From Anaspis maculata (lineage: Eukaryota; Arthropoda; Insecta; Coleoptera; Scraptiidae): a stretch of DNA of 64,000 bases. The notes under the pieces are model-generated. The model saw only the letters and a list, made by a program, of their open reading frames with translations. It was not told the DNA's origin and did not search any database. Position numbers and translations under genes: made by a program. Below, one piece after another: positions 21,305 through 31,154 of the stretch (its first letter is position 1; the number at the start of each line of letters is the position of its first letter). The stretch covers positions 58,197,787-58,261,786 of the forward strand of contig OX421962.1 in the NCBI GenBank assembly GCA_949128115.1. The letters are read 5' to 3'.

Positions 21305-22664
21305 ATGCAGCGCTCATGCCCCCAATATGTGCAAGGACCTCCGACCATCAGGACCTTGCGAAGGACCTACCTTTCCGACTCCTTCGCATGTTCGATTGGA
21401 AGCAGCCATAAAACACGATCCGGCGGTTTTGGGTCATGCGGAGCAGGTAATACCGAGCGCGAGAGTAGAAGACCTACCGCTGTGCGCTTGGTCGAGCTGT
21501 GTTAAGAGGATGGCAGCGCTTCATCTCGCTCTTACCAATATAGCGCAAACGGTGTCGGAGGAGGTTCGACTGAGAAGACACGATGGCACATGCACCTGCC
21601 ACTGTTCTGCTTTGCACCTGCAGCGGTAGGCATGAAGAGGAGGAGGAGGACTAAAGCGACGGTCCAGGTAAACCGCGGGTTCAAGCTCGCAACGGTAAAA
21701 CTGGTGTGCACATACTCTCAGGGTGTTATTACCTCTCTAGTAATTACCTCAATAATTAATGAGCTCGGTTTCAGGATCCTGACCCATATCACGTCTCTAT
21801 AGCACCCGGCGTCGTACCCTAAAGAGTGTACTGTAGAGCGGTAGGACCGGTCTAATTACCGACGTCGTAATTACCTCCTCTGTAATTACATGTAATGAAA
21901 CTTGATTCAGTCGCCCTCTTCTCTCTCTACTTCTGTGTTTTGTTCTACTGCAATAAAACACGGCATGGAAGAATATTTTCTGTTGAAACCAAATCGCCTG
22001 TGCCTGATGCAGCCTGGATTGAAAAAATCAAAATATCTTAAGTTGGACGGCCCAGCAGAATTTTTTTTTTTGGGCTCCCTTGGGCGTTTTAGAGTCATGT
22101 TGCTTCGTAACCACCAGGAAAAGAGTTCGAGGTCTCCATTCCTGCAAAAATTACGAGTGATATCCAGTGGGAACATAGGAAGAAATGCTCTTGGAAAAGA
22201 AGTACTGAAGAGGTCACCACTTCTTTGAAAAATACCATTACAAGAAAAATTTCTTTACAATCAGGTTTAGGGAATGCGAATTAGTTGGGAACGCAACAGA
22301 ACATATGAATTTATCGTCTCCTTGCGTAGAAGAAGAATTAAAAACAGTTTTTTTGACCTCTGCCAAAGAAATTTTTATTCAAGTGTGGAGAATGAATCGG
22401 ACGACACAACGACAATTGATGAAAATATTTTCAATAGACCCGTAAGCTTCACTTATGACATACATGACGATACTCAATGATCGTCATGTGAAAGTTCTTG
22501 CATCTTGAAAATTTGGAGGGCCCCCATTGGCCCCCTAAGGGACAAAATATCGAGTGCTGCGGGTCAAATCGCTTGTCTTGGTATAAAGTATGCCCATACC
22601 AAATCTCGTTACTGCACTCCAAAATGCAGTATCGATGTGTTTTTAGGTGTGTACCGCTTGCACT

Positions 22665-23075
22665 ATAGACCTCCCAACTGTACAAATAATGCCCCAGCTC
22701 TGCGTAACAGTCACCAGTCGCAATTTTTCCACCGCAACCGCAACTGAAATGCAGGGTCCCTGGAAAACTGCCTAAAGATCCGGGAAAGGATTTGACATGA
22801 CTGTCAATGTCATATTTTTGTGATTGCGTCATCAAGACATCATCCCATCAAGCACATGTCAAAAAAGGTAAATATTGTTTTAAAGATTGGTTTGACTCAA
22901 AAATAGGGAACAATTCAGAATAACGCAGTGGAGGGGAAAGGTTAATATTTGCCAGAATTACGAAATGAGCACTTGTGCTGCTGTTCCAAGGGTTGCCATA
23001 ACCCTTGTGTGCCATAACCTTCAAAGTTTCATTTTGATTTCTTGATTTTACAGATTCTCTGAGGTCCTCATAGTA
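22665..23075. other. spacer and PRADC1 upstream region
   Basis: No gene. It separates the 11.6-kb element from PRADC1 by only ~410 bp. A TTTTACAG acceptor-like site at ~23053 could mark the start of the exon holding the PRADC1 ATG, implying a 5' UTR intron. Confidence 0.4.
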
Positions 23076-23888
23076 ATGAGTCAGCATTATCCATCCATAA
23101 ATTGTAAACTTTCAGCAGCAATCGCCTTACTAGCTTTAGCTACCATCACCGAAACAGGACGTAGGTAAATTTTCTCGTAGCACTACTCAAAATAATCATT
23201 CCAATTTTTAGCAAACAATCTACATGTTCATGATGGTACCTCGACTGCTGAAATAATCGCTGGGGATATATCTTTTGAAATAGTTGATCCTTTAGAGTTA
23301 GAGTACACATATCGCATAAGACCTGCCAAGGATTTTGGGGCTCCTTTTGTGAGTTTTTCTTTTTTAAGTTGGTAGTCTGAATATTTTATAGTGAAGTGTT
23401 GTTCCAGAATGAGTCTTTTTACATCAAACATGTCCCATTGGTGCCTATTGATCCAAAGTATGGTTGTACATTACCAAACAATGTAGAAGATATCGAAGGA
23501 AATGTTGCCTTAATTGAAAGGGGGTAAGTACCTACCTATCTATCCAGTGTAAAACATTTTTTGCGTAGGTACATACTATCTAAATAATGTTTGTTATAGG
23601 GAATGCTCGTTCAAAACAAAGACCTTGATTGCTGAAAGGGCAGGAGCCCAAGCTGTAATTATAACGGATGTTTCAAAACCTGCTGAAGAATATTTCATTG
23701 AAATGATTGATGATGAATCATCGGGTGATGTGCATATCCCTGCCGCATTTTTAATGGGTAAAAACGGAATGATGATTATTAAAACTCTGCAAAGGCTAAG
23801 GCGGAATTACGCCATAATAAATCTACCAGTGAATTTAACATTTACCCCAATTCATAAGATGAACCAGCCACCTTGGCTGGGTTGGTGA
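23076..23888 (+). CDS. PRADC1: PRADC1 homologue, secreted PA-domain protein
   Basis: Four coding exons: 23076-23160, 23212-23348, 23408-23523 and 23600-23888, with introns of 51, 59 and 76 nt, all GT-AG and in phase. The joined frame has 208 codons; human PRADC1 has about 188. It starts with a signal-peptide-like stretch (KLSAAIALLALATITETG, residues ~11-28). The protease-associated domain follows (about 60-180) with its conserved PLVPIDPKYGC, NVALIERGECSFKTKTLIAE and AGAQAVIITD blocks. It ends with the typical NLPVNLTFTPIH...QPPWLGW tail. In vertebrates it is a secreted glycoprotein without protease activity. The complete frame and short introns argue for an active gene. Confidence 0.93.
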
Positions 23889-24066
23889 CCAGTTCATAGT
23901 AATTGATATGTGTGATTTCTAGTTTAGTTTTTTGATATTCATATTTCAAAAGCATTGCCATTGATTGTTCGTTGTTTTTATGGAGAGGAGGTTATTTTAA
24001 AGCAGCTTATTTTAATGAAAAGGTTTGGTGGTAAAACATTGGGTATTAGAATAATACGTAATTGTA

Positions 24067-24072
24067 AATAAA
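24067..24072 (+). terminator. PRADC1 polyA signal
   Basis: AATAAA 180 bp after the PRADC1 stop, in an AT-rich 3' UTR. It is the first canonical signal downstream. Confidence 0.6.
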
Positions 24073-25184
24073 ACTTGGACAATCGTTATAATTTAACTAG
24101 AAACAGTGCAGTAATGATTACTAGTAACAGCAAAAAAGCCTTTAGGTACTTACTTTCCTTTATTTTTTTTTACCTTTAGTTCTCAAAATTTGATATCTGG
24201 CTTTAAAGTGAACCATGAACGTGCTGCTCAGAGCAATAATAATTGTCCAACTGACTTGAAATTTGAAAAAAGAAAAAAGTATTTTCTACGTTTTCTAAAA
24301 TGATTGTTTTTGTATAAAATACTTACCTTGTTATATAATATAGTCAACAGTGTATTCCTCTGTGGTTTGCATTGCAAGAATATATAGATTTTAGAACCAT
24401 ATTAGAAATTTATACAGGCAGTTACTCCAAGCACTTTTTGGAAAAGTATAAATATTTCATTTTCTCACTATTTATCAATTCACAGAGTGTACTTTTGTAA
24501 TTATTGTTGGCTTGGTCTCACAGTGAAAGAGTAGCCAAAATTCAAAAGATCAGTACACTCCGCGTCAACAGCTGTATGCGTTTTTAATGGACAGTCACTG
24601 TACATACTCACTACTTTTGATATGTTCCTACTAGTGAAATTTTCACAACTAGAGATTAGTATATTACATACCGAGATGGGAAATGCATCATTACTGCTGA
24701 GGGCAAAGAGAGCCTCTAGGCCACATACACATACTTACTCTCTAGGCCCGCCTGAATGTTATAGCCCAAAGCCGGATTGATGTATTTACTGTCAAGAGTA
24801 TGCATACTATTTTACTCACAAGTCACAACCATTAGTCTGGTGGTTGAGTGCAAAAAAAAAACTTCGAACTATCCATTTTGAGCTTGAGCAATGCGCTTTT
24901 GGGGTTGATAGGGGGAACTCTCAATGATAATGTTAAAAGTTGGAGAAATCGGCGGACTCGATGCGGAGAGGGTCTGAAGGGCCCTCAAATGTTGAAGGTG
25001 CGAGACTTCCCAGTTCCCACCACATCACCATGTTTTCCTGCTGAAATGCAATCAAACGACTCTAACCTACACATTGAAAACATTTGTCACAAGATGTCCA
25101 AACAATTCTTCACACTGAAAAAAAATCTTGTAAGAGATTGAAAAAATCCATTTTTCATAATTAATTTTTTTATCCCCACAACAG
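24073..25184. other. no gene seen
   Basis: AT-rich. A 97-codon frame at 24848-25141 (plus) has no recognisable domain and is not called. Confidence 0.4.
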
Positions 25185-25282
25185 ATGAGCTGTCAACTTT
25201 GTTGTCATTTTGGAGTAAACAGCATCCTCTGATAGTCCAAAATGTTCATAAAACCACCCTGCAAAGAATAGCACGCGAAGAA
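25185..25282 (+). CDS. possible orphan exon, unknown protein
   Basis: An open 98-nt stretch between a good acceptor (TATCCCCACAACAG) and donor (GAAGAA|GTAAGC) encodes ELSTLLSFWSKQHPLIVQNV and then HKTTLQRIAREE. The helix-rich, Trp-containing composition is exon-like and vaguely Myb/MADF-like, but neither neighbouring exons nor a start were found. It may be a transposon or pseudogene exon. Confidence 0.28.
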
Positions 25283-26893
25283 GTAAGCATTTTCAGCACC
25301 TCATCCAACAGTAGTTTCTTCATTGTCACCAATGGATATGATCGATTATTTTGTCATAGATCAATAACTTGAACAGTTTTGTAACGATAATGCATGTATA
25401 CATATATGAAACTCGACACGAGCGTGGAGAACTGGGAAAAAAAATTCTCCAGCGGTCGAATGGGTCTGTACAGCGTACTTTAAATTTGCTATTTTATTGT
25501 GTCATTTGATTACACAAGCCAAACAGTGAATATTCGTCTAAATATATTCTTTTGTTTTGCTCTACAAAATTTAAAAAAAATAATGGAAAGTGCTACGATC
25601 GCCTATAAATTTAAAACGCCAAGATCGAGCGGCATTTGTGACGTCACCAATCTCCGACCAATAATGCAAGTTCGCGGCGCGCCAGTCGGATGGTTGGAGT
25701 GGGATTGTGACAGCTCGACCAGTTTGCAGTTGCCACGCATGGAACGAGCACGAGCGGATTGAATCAGGGGCGTACTATCATGCCAATATAGTACAGTATT
25801 GGTGAGGAATTCAACGGCTCCTCCCAGAATGGGTTCATTCAAACTGAAGTTGATTGCTTTGTTATATACACAACTATTTGTCCCCTCATTTGAACCATTT
25901 TAGTCTTCAAGCTTTTGCCATTTACACGCAAGTTTTCCAATTGGAGAAAATCTCTACGCCACTGTTAATTTCTACGCTCTAAACGCAGTTTGCCATACCC
26001 TCCAATTCATACGATTGGATGGGGCACGATGACGTCACATACGGCGCGTATACAATGCGTTTGAAAATGGGAGTGAAATTCTCAAAGTTTACTAACTTTT
26101 TTTTTCTCTTTGAAATTAACAGAATTTCACAAAAAACAAAAAATACGTAACAACACTATGACGCTGACTATTATTAATTAAACTTTGTACATACAGTTAC
26201 TGATGAAGAAATTATATATCATTTCAATAATAGGTAAGGGTCGTTTTGTTTTAAATCTGGAAGAAAGTACATTTCCTAGCTCGTGTAATCAGTCCGGTCT
26301 ATACATCGGTTTATGTCAAGTACGGCTGCACGCGGGTGAAATAGAACCGCTCGTGAAGAAATCAGTTTTCTAGACTTTCAAGTGCATGCCGCGGTTAAAC
26401 CATACATAATATCGTTAGCAAACAGTTTCAGCTTGTCATTCCTCATAAAATTTTTGCAAACGATGTTTGGTAAAATTGAAAAAATTGCTGCTGAACAGGC
26501 AATGAAAAATACTCACTTCTTAGCGGGCAACATTTTAAAAAATGCTGTTATTAAAATTTTAACGCCATAAATGGTTTCAATGGATACGAGTTATTAGAAA
26601 ACAATCAAAATACATGTTGCCCCATCGTTTTCTTGCATGAAAAAACAATTAAATGCGATTTATCTGACCCTCACAAATAAATCTTTTTCTTTCCAACAGT
26701 AAGACTGGCACAGAGATGATGACAAATGCTTCCAATGTTTGCGTAAGAGATGTGAGTTTGCATTGAGGCAAATATAAGGAAAAAGTACGGGAGTTTAGCA
26801 GGTCTTTTTGCACCTTCAAGACATCCTTTACCTTTATGCAGATGTGTAGGAATCAGCACAAGTCGTTTTTGGGTGGAAACTCAGTGGTAGATA
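25283..26893. other. no gene seen
   Basis: AT-rich DNA with a GC-richer patch at 25610-25760 and 26000-26060 that contains TGACGTCA twice. Two ~62-codon frames (26185-26373 and 26382-26570) are adjacent but featureless. No repeat boundaries could be set. Confidence 0.4.
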
Positions 26894-27105
26894 CGATCGC
26901 GCGCAAAATAAACGGAGACACCTAAAATACTTTGAGGCCTTAGTTTCCTGACTTCTTGTGTGAGATTGATGCATTTATCCATGTTGATTGATCACACTAG
27001 TGTGCACGCGGAATGCATAGAAACATCACCACTACACAGCTAGAAGTCTTAAAACTAAGGTCTCAGAGTAAATTCAGTGTTTCCGTTTTTTTTTGCGTGC
27101 GATGG
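26894..27105. mobile_element. 212-bp foldback MITE
   Basis: Imperfect inverted arms: CGATCGCGCGCAAAATAAAC at the left pairs with GTTTTTTTTTGCGTGCGATGG-type sequence at the right, and TTAGTTTCCTGACTTCT pairs with AGAAGTCTTAAAACTAA inside. No coding capacity; TSD not clear. Confidence 0.65.
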
Positions 27106-28041
27106 TACCTACTGACCTTTCGCAGTTGACACCATAAAACCTTTGGGGGGAATTTTTGCTATCCAGAATGACCTACCGCCTGGCCTATCAGGTCGGCTGA
27201 TCAATTTTGCTGAATCTTGGTTCAGGTAATACTGACCTTGCTACTTATTGTTTAGTTGGATGCATTATTCTGAAATTTTTAGGTATTCTAAAGCTACAAT
27301 TCATTTTCCCGCGGAGTAGGTAATGAATCACTTCCCGATTCCCGCCCTCTCTTATATGGTAGGTGTGTAATGAATCAATTACCTAAGTGACTGTGAGTAA
27401 AATTATCAAATGACTTGTTTTTTTACTGGAATTTTTGTTGACTTAAAAAAAACAAATGAGTTGTGAAAATTGCATTTTTGTTTTTATTGCACTTGTATAC
27501 TTAGTAATTGCTCATACCTAGTCAACTAAATAGAATTACTTTTTGTAAAGTTTTACTGTTATTGTTGTAGACTCGGTTGTACATTATACCCGATATTATT
27601 TATTTGAATAAAAGTCTTGATAAGCACTACTGCTACTTCAGTATTCCAGACCCTTGAAAATTGAAAAAGAAAATGTTTTCTGTTCCAAACAAACCCCTCA
27701 TTCATGCTTTGTATCACAGTGCATGTAGTATGTACAAGTGTGTAATAATAAAATTAATAAGGCATGCACTTGGAATTTCAAGGTGATATTCCTTTTGAAT
27801 AACTTGGGCAATGTCACAAATCTTACGCATCCTCACGTTATATCAATATTAACAAATTTGATATGCAAGTGGTGTATTCATCAGGAAATACGCGTGCATT
27901 AGTTGGAACTTGGTATTTCATGGTAAAGGGGACTATAAAAATATTAAATATTTATGGGAGCATGCCCAAAGAAAAACAAATGACAGCATCAAATCGGGTA
28001 ACACCTACCTTGGATACCTTACCACTGGAGGTGCCTAATCA
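27106..28041. other. no gene seen
   Basis: AT-rich, with an AATAAA near 27606 but no matching exon upstream. A 72-codon frame at 27863-28081 overlaps the promoter below and is not called. Confidence 0.4.
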
Positions 28042-28075
28042 TATAAAAAGGAAGGCGACCAAAGAAGTTTCAGTT
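28042..28075 (+). promoter_or_regulatory. TATA box and TCAGTT initiator
   Basis: TATAAAA at 28042-28048 and TCAGTT at 28070-28075 place a start site at A28072, 30 bp from the TATA start. This is canonical arthropod core promoter spacing. It leaves a ~40-nt 5' UTR before the ATG at 28113. Confidence 0.75.
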
Positions 28076-28112
28076 GCTTAAACACTGCCTTCGTGACTCG
28101 TATAAATCAAAA

Positions 28113-28463
28113 ATGAAAATAGTGTCCAGTGTAAGTTTTGTAATCATAATGATTTAAATATTTTAAGTATTACTTCAAGTTGTACTGTTTCCAGATTCTT
28201 TGTCTCCTAAGCATTGCTCTGGCAATCAGTTGTGCTCCAGCACCAGCACCTCATCCTCAATGGGTGTCGTACCCTTATTCTTCTTATACCTATGATCCGT
28301 ATAGTTATTATTCCAGCAGCACTTATTACACGTCGCCATATTATGGTTCGTTGAAACATTTTTGCTCTTCAGAAATTCTTCCTTTGAAATCAGTACATAA
28401 TAATTGATATATTAACCTTTCGTTTCAGGATACTCGTACGGATCTCCATATGTTTACTACTAA
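28113..28463 (+). CDS. secreted tyrosine-rich small protein, 67 aa
   Basis: Three exons: 28113-28130 (MKIVSS), 28195-28345 and 28429-28463, joined in phase across 64- and 83-nt GT-AG introns. The first intron falls inside the signal peptide, as is usual for insect cuticle and secreted-peptide genes. The leader (ILCLLSIALAISCA) is followed by an APAPAPHPQW segment and then a chain of YSSYTYDPYSYYSS-type repeats ending GYSYGSPYVYY. Tyr, Ser and Pro dominate the mature part and there are no Cys. Low-complexity Tyr-rich secreted proteins of this size are typical of cuticle, eggshell or gland products. The family cannot be named more closely. Confidence 0.85.
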
Positions 28464-28577
28464 AACAGTCAGGTTCAAATTTCGATTTATACTCAACAAG
28501 TTGCTCTTGTTACTGATACCTACTACCTATTTATTATTGTTTACAATTTTTGTAATTATTGTAGACACCAGTCTGTG

Positions 28578-28583
28578 AATAAA
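28578..28583 (+). terminator. polyA signal of the Tyr-rich gene
   Basis: AATAAA 115 bp after the stop codon, within a T-rich 3' UTR. Confidence 0.7.
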
Positions 28584-28969
28584 AATTGTAAAATTTCTAC
28601 AGTGATAAACTGATAATAATCAATCGGCAATCAGCAATCACTATGATCTGGATCTTGGTGCTACCTAATAGGTATAGGTACCTACCTATATTTATCTAAT
28701 AATTGAATTGCTAAGTGCAGGAACGTGCGACAAATTTCTCGAAATTGAGTTATTCATCATTTCGCATTATTTCGACCAAGCTCTATCGTTTAGTGATGAG
28801 AAGATAGAGTTTTTTTTATTGGTTTATTTCGCGGCCTATTTACGCAACGAGCCCTAGTTTTTGAATTATGCCGGTGAATCAGGAACCTGTTTTCTTGCTT
28901 GTTCCGAATCCTTGTTCCGAATTCAACATAAAGCGCCCTCTGAATTTGGCAACCCTAGTTAAAAAGCAC

Positions 28970-29306
28970 CGGCCACTCTGATTGGATTCGTTTTTCGGGT
29001 GAGCTGCCTCCCCGTGCCTAACACCGACGCCGGTGAATGCTTCCCTCTACTATACCGGAAATTTTGCCGAACCCATGTGTGTTCCAACACAGGGTAGAAA
29101 TTTTTAACGACCACCAACATCGCATGGGGTCGGCACCATCGTTCGTATTTTACGTGCTATGCGACACACGACGCGTTTTGCATTCAGCAAGCATTCCAAC
29201 TAAACCAAGAAGCTTGTTTTCGAGGCGAAAATCCGTCCCCGGCGGAAATCGAACCCGCGACCTCTGGAGTGGTAGTCGAACGCGCTAACTACCACACCAC
29301 AAGCTC
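28970..29306 (-). mobile_element. tRNA-derived SINE
   Basis: On the minus strand the head (29303-29234) reads like a tRNA: an A-box-like TGGTGTGGTAGTTAGCGCG, then TCGCGGGTTCGATTTCCGC with a B box GGTTCGATTTC. The acceptor arms do not pair, so it is not a tRNA gene. The body continues through the GGTGTTAGGCACGGGGAGGC region to about 28970. Pol III internal promoter elements plus an unrelated tail define a SINE. Only one copy is seen in the window. Confidence 0.72.
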
Positions 29307-29472
29307 CTCAGAAGATAGGGATATCTTCGTTATTTACCAGTATACGCGGCTCTTGATATATCGATCAGGTGCATAAAGGTATATTCTACTGACGTAGTAC
29401 TTTCCTTTCTGCGCTTAAAACTACGCAATTGTTTTAAAAAATTCAACAACCAATAAGGATCACATTGAAATA

Positions 29473-29594
29473 CCCTGTGATCCACAAAACTCGGAGTTAG
29501 GGCCTATGCTGTGGCCTTGTCAAATTCTGGCGTGCGAAGCTGATTTTGGCCAGAGAACAGCCCACTCCAACTCCGAATTTTGTGGATCACATGG
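29473..29594. repeat. short palindromic repeat
   Basis: GTGATCCACAAAACTCGGAG at 29477 pairs with CTCCGAATTTTGTGGATCAC ending at 29590, around a ~70-bp loop. Probably a small MITE. Confidence 0.6.
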
Positions 29595-29990
29595 TATATG
29601 TATCGGTCTATCGAGGTACTTTGAAACACGGTTTGATATAAAATTTTGTATCGACTTTAGATCTTCTGGCATATGACTAGTTGGCCAATATAATATTTCT
29701 CGTAAAAATTCATAAACTCATCTTAGCCCAAAACGGTAACGGCCAGACCATTCATTCATCAACAGCGAGAACCGCCAGTTGTTTTTTTTCAAGGGCCGAG
29801 GCCCGTGGTTATTAATGCCCCAAATAGGGCATATTATGGGGGATGAGAACCCGATCAACTGCAAAAAATCAGAGACATTCTATATATAAGTACAGATTCA
29901 TCCTGGATGTTGGACAGCGGACGCTGAAGATCGGGAAAGAGGAAATGGCGCTTAGAACATCCATGAAGGCCGCCGAGGAAATCCGCTTAA
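29595..29990. other. no gene seen
   Basis: No supported feature. It leads into a degenerate coding remnant. Confidence 0.35.
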
Positions 29991-30391
29991 TTTCGGCTGA
30001 AACCGTGTAGCCGCTAACTCCGAGAAAATCGTGTGGGCAACACTAAGCGGAAAACCTGGAGGACATGTCGCCGGCACTGCTGAACCCGACACAGCTGCCA
30101 GCTGCATCATGGCTAAGACATTGATTAACATGGACAAGACAAAAATCCCGATCAGTCATTAACCCGAACAAGACATGTAAAACAATCAAGGAAGGCGAAA
30201 CCCTGGGCAAGTGTGAACCCGTAGAATGGATCTAGCGCTGTGAAGACGTGTCGACAAAGGCTGTGACTCCCAAGCTCTTGGAGAAAAAGCTAGTGGAGAT
30301 GTTCTCGCCTGATTGGAAACATCTGAGTGGCAAGGAGGAGCTTGCGACGAAATTCGTACAAGAAGCTACAGCCTTTACGATGGAAGATTAA
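29991..30391 (+). pseudogene. degenerate coding remnant
   Basis: GC-richer than its surroundings, with long protein-like stretches in shifting frames. One reads SEKIVWATLSGKPGGHVAGT, another CEDVSTKAVTPKLLEKKLVE and continues to an EDxx-stop at 30391. They are interrupted by a TAG after EPVEWI and at least one frame change. Composition suggests a dead transposon or captured gene fragment. I cannot name the family. Confidence 0.4.
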
Positions 30392-31150
30392 AATACTATC
30401 TACAGATTACAGGAATTTTTAGTGTAATGTTTTTGTTTGTAAAAAGGTACTTCCGTATCTATGTTATTTATTATTGTGTTGTGTTTTAAAACATAAGATA
30501 TATATTTATTTATTTATTGTAAATTTTGTTTTTAGACTGACGAAGCCTGTGATATTTTATGTATACAGGGTGGTGAAAATTTCGATGCTCACCATTGGTA
30601 TCTTGGAAACGGTAAGAGATACGAGGTCGGTTAAATTAGAAAAAAGTTGCGCATTTTTGTGGCGATTGAGAATCTGAAAAGAAACTTTGAATATTTTGAT
30701 TGGTTTACGATTTATCACGAAAAGACTGAAAATTTTGATTTCAGAAATTATTTTTTATCTTTCCAACCATTGCAGCTATTTCAATCAAATTTGGTAGTTT
30801 TATGTTTTTGATCACTGCGAGTCGATCAACGTTAACAGAAATTTTCCAGACCTTCTGGATGTCAAATAATTATAGTCAACTTTTGTTTTTCTTATGGCCG
30901 CTTTATTGGATTTTTGCACTAATAGATAGAGAAAAAAATTAGCTTTCCGAGTTAGTAACCAACATGTTCTTTTTATGACATTTTTAGCGTCAAATTTTGA
31001 AATGTTCGTAAATTATTGACAAAATCGGGAATGCTTTGAAAAACAATTGAAATATTATCAATAGCAACAACAAAAGAAGACAGATTGTGTTCAATTGACG
31101 TATCTAAGGGCTCGATACCAAGTTGCAGGCGCAAAGTTTGGGACGGCGTA
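30392..31150. other. no gene seen
   Basis: AT-rich. It contains a TATACAGGGTGGTGAAAAT word (~30561), one of several TACAGGGTG motifs across the window. Confidence 0.4.
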
Positions 31151-31154
31151 AAGC

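Larger units (their letters stand above)
11044..22664. mobile_element. 11.6-kb element with ~3.3-kb inverted arms
   Basis: The left arm 11044-14327 and right arm 19344-22664 are reverse complements, nearly identical over most of their length. Both include a (GA)n tract, the 219-aa gene and the 3' terminal GCGGTACGCAAAAG / GTACCGC sequence. The terminal ~190 bp is also found at 46.15-46.49 kb in a 0.34-kb non-autonomous copy, which supports these being real transposon ends. Indels between arms occur near 11.65-11.76 kb versus 21.93-22.10 kb, where related short repeats differ. The 5-kb centre carries the HTH protein, the satellite and the integrase tails. Polinton/Maverick ancestry is suggested by the integrase, but the arms are longer than usual Polinton TIRs, so an inverted duplication is an alternative. 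The TSD is unresolved. Confidence 0.78.

Noticed and set aside
29234..29303. tRNA gene
   Set aside because: A- and B-box-like words exist but acceptor and anticodon stems do not pair; it is the head of a SINE.
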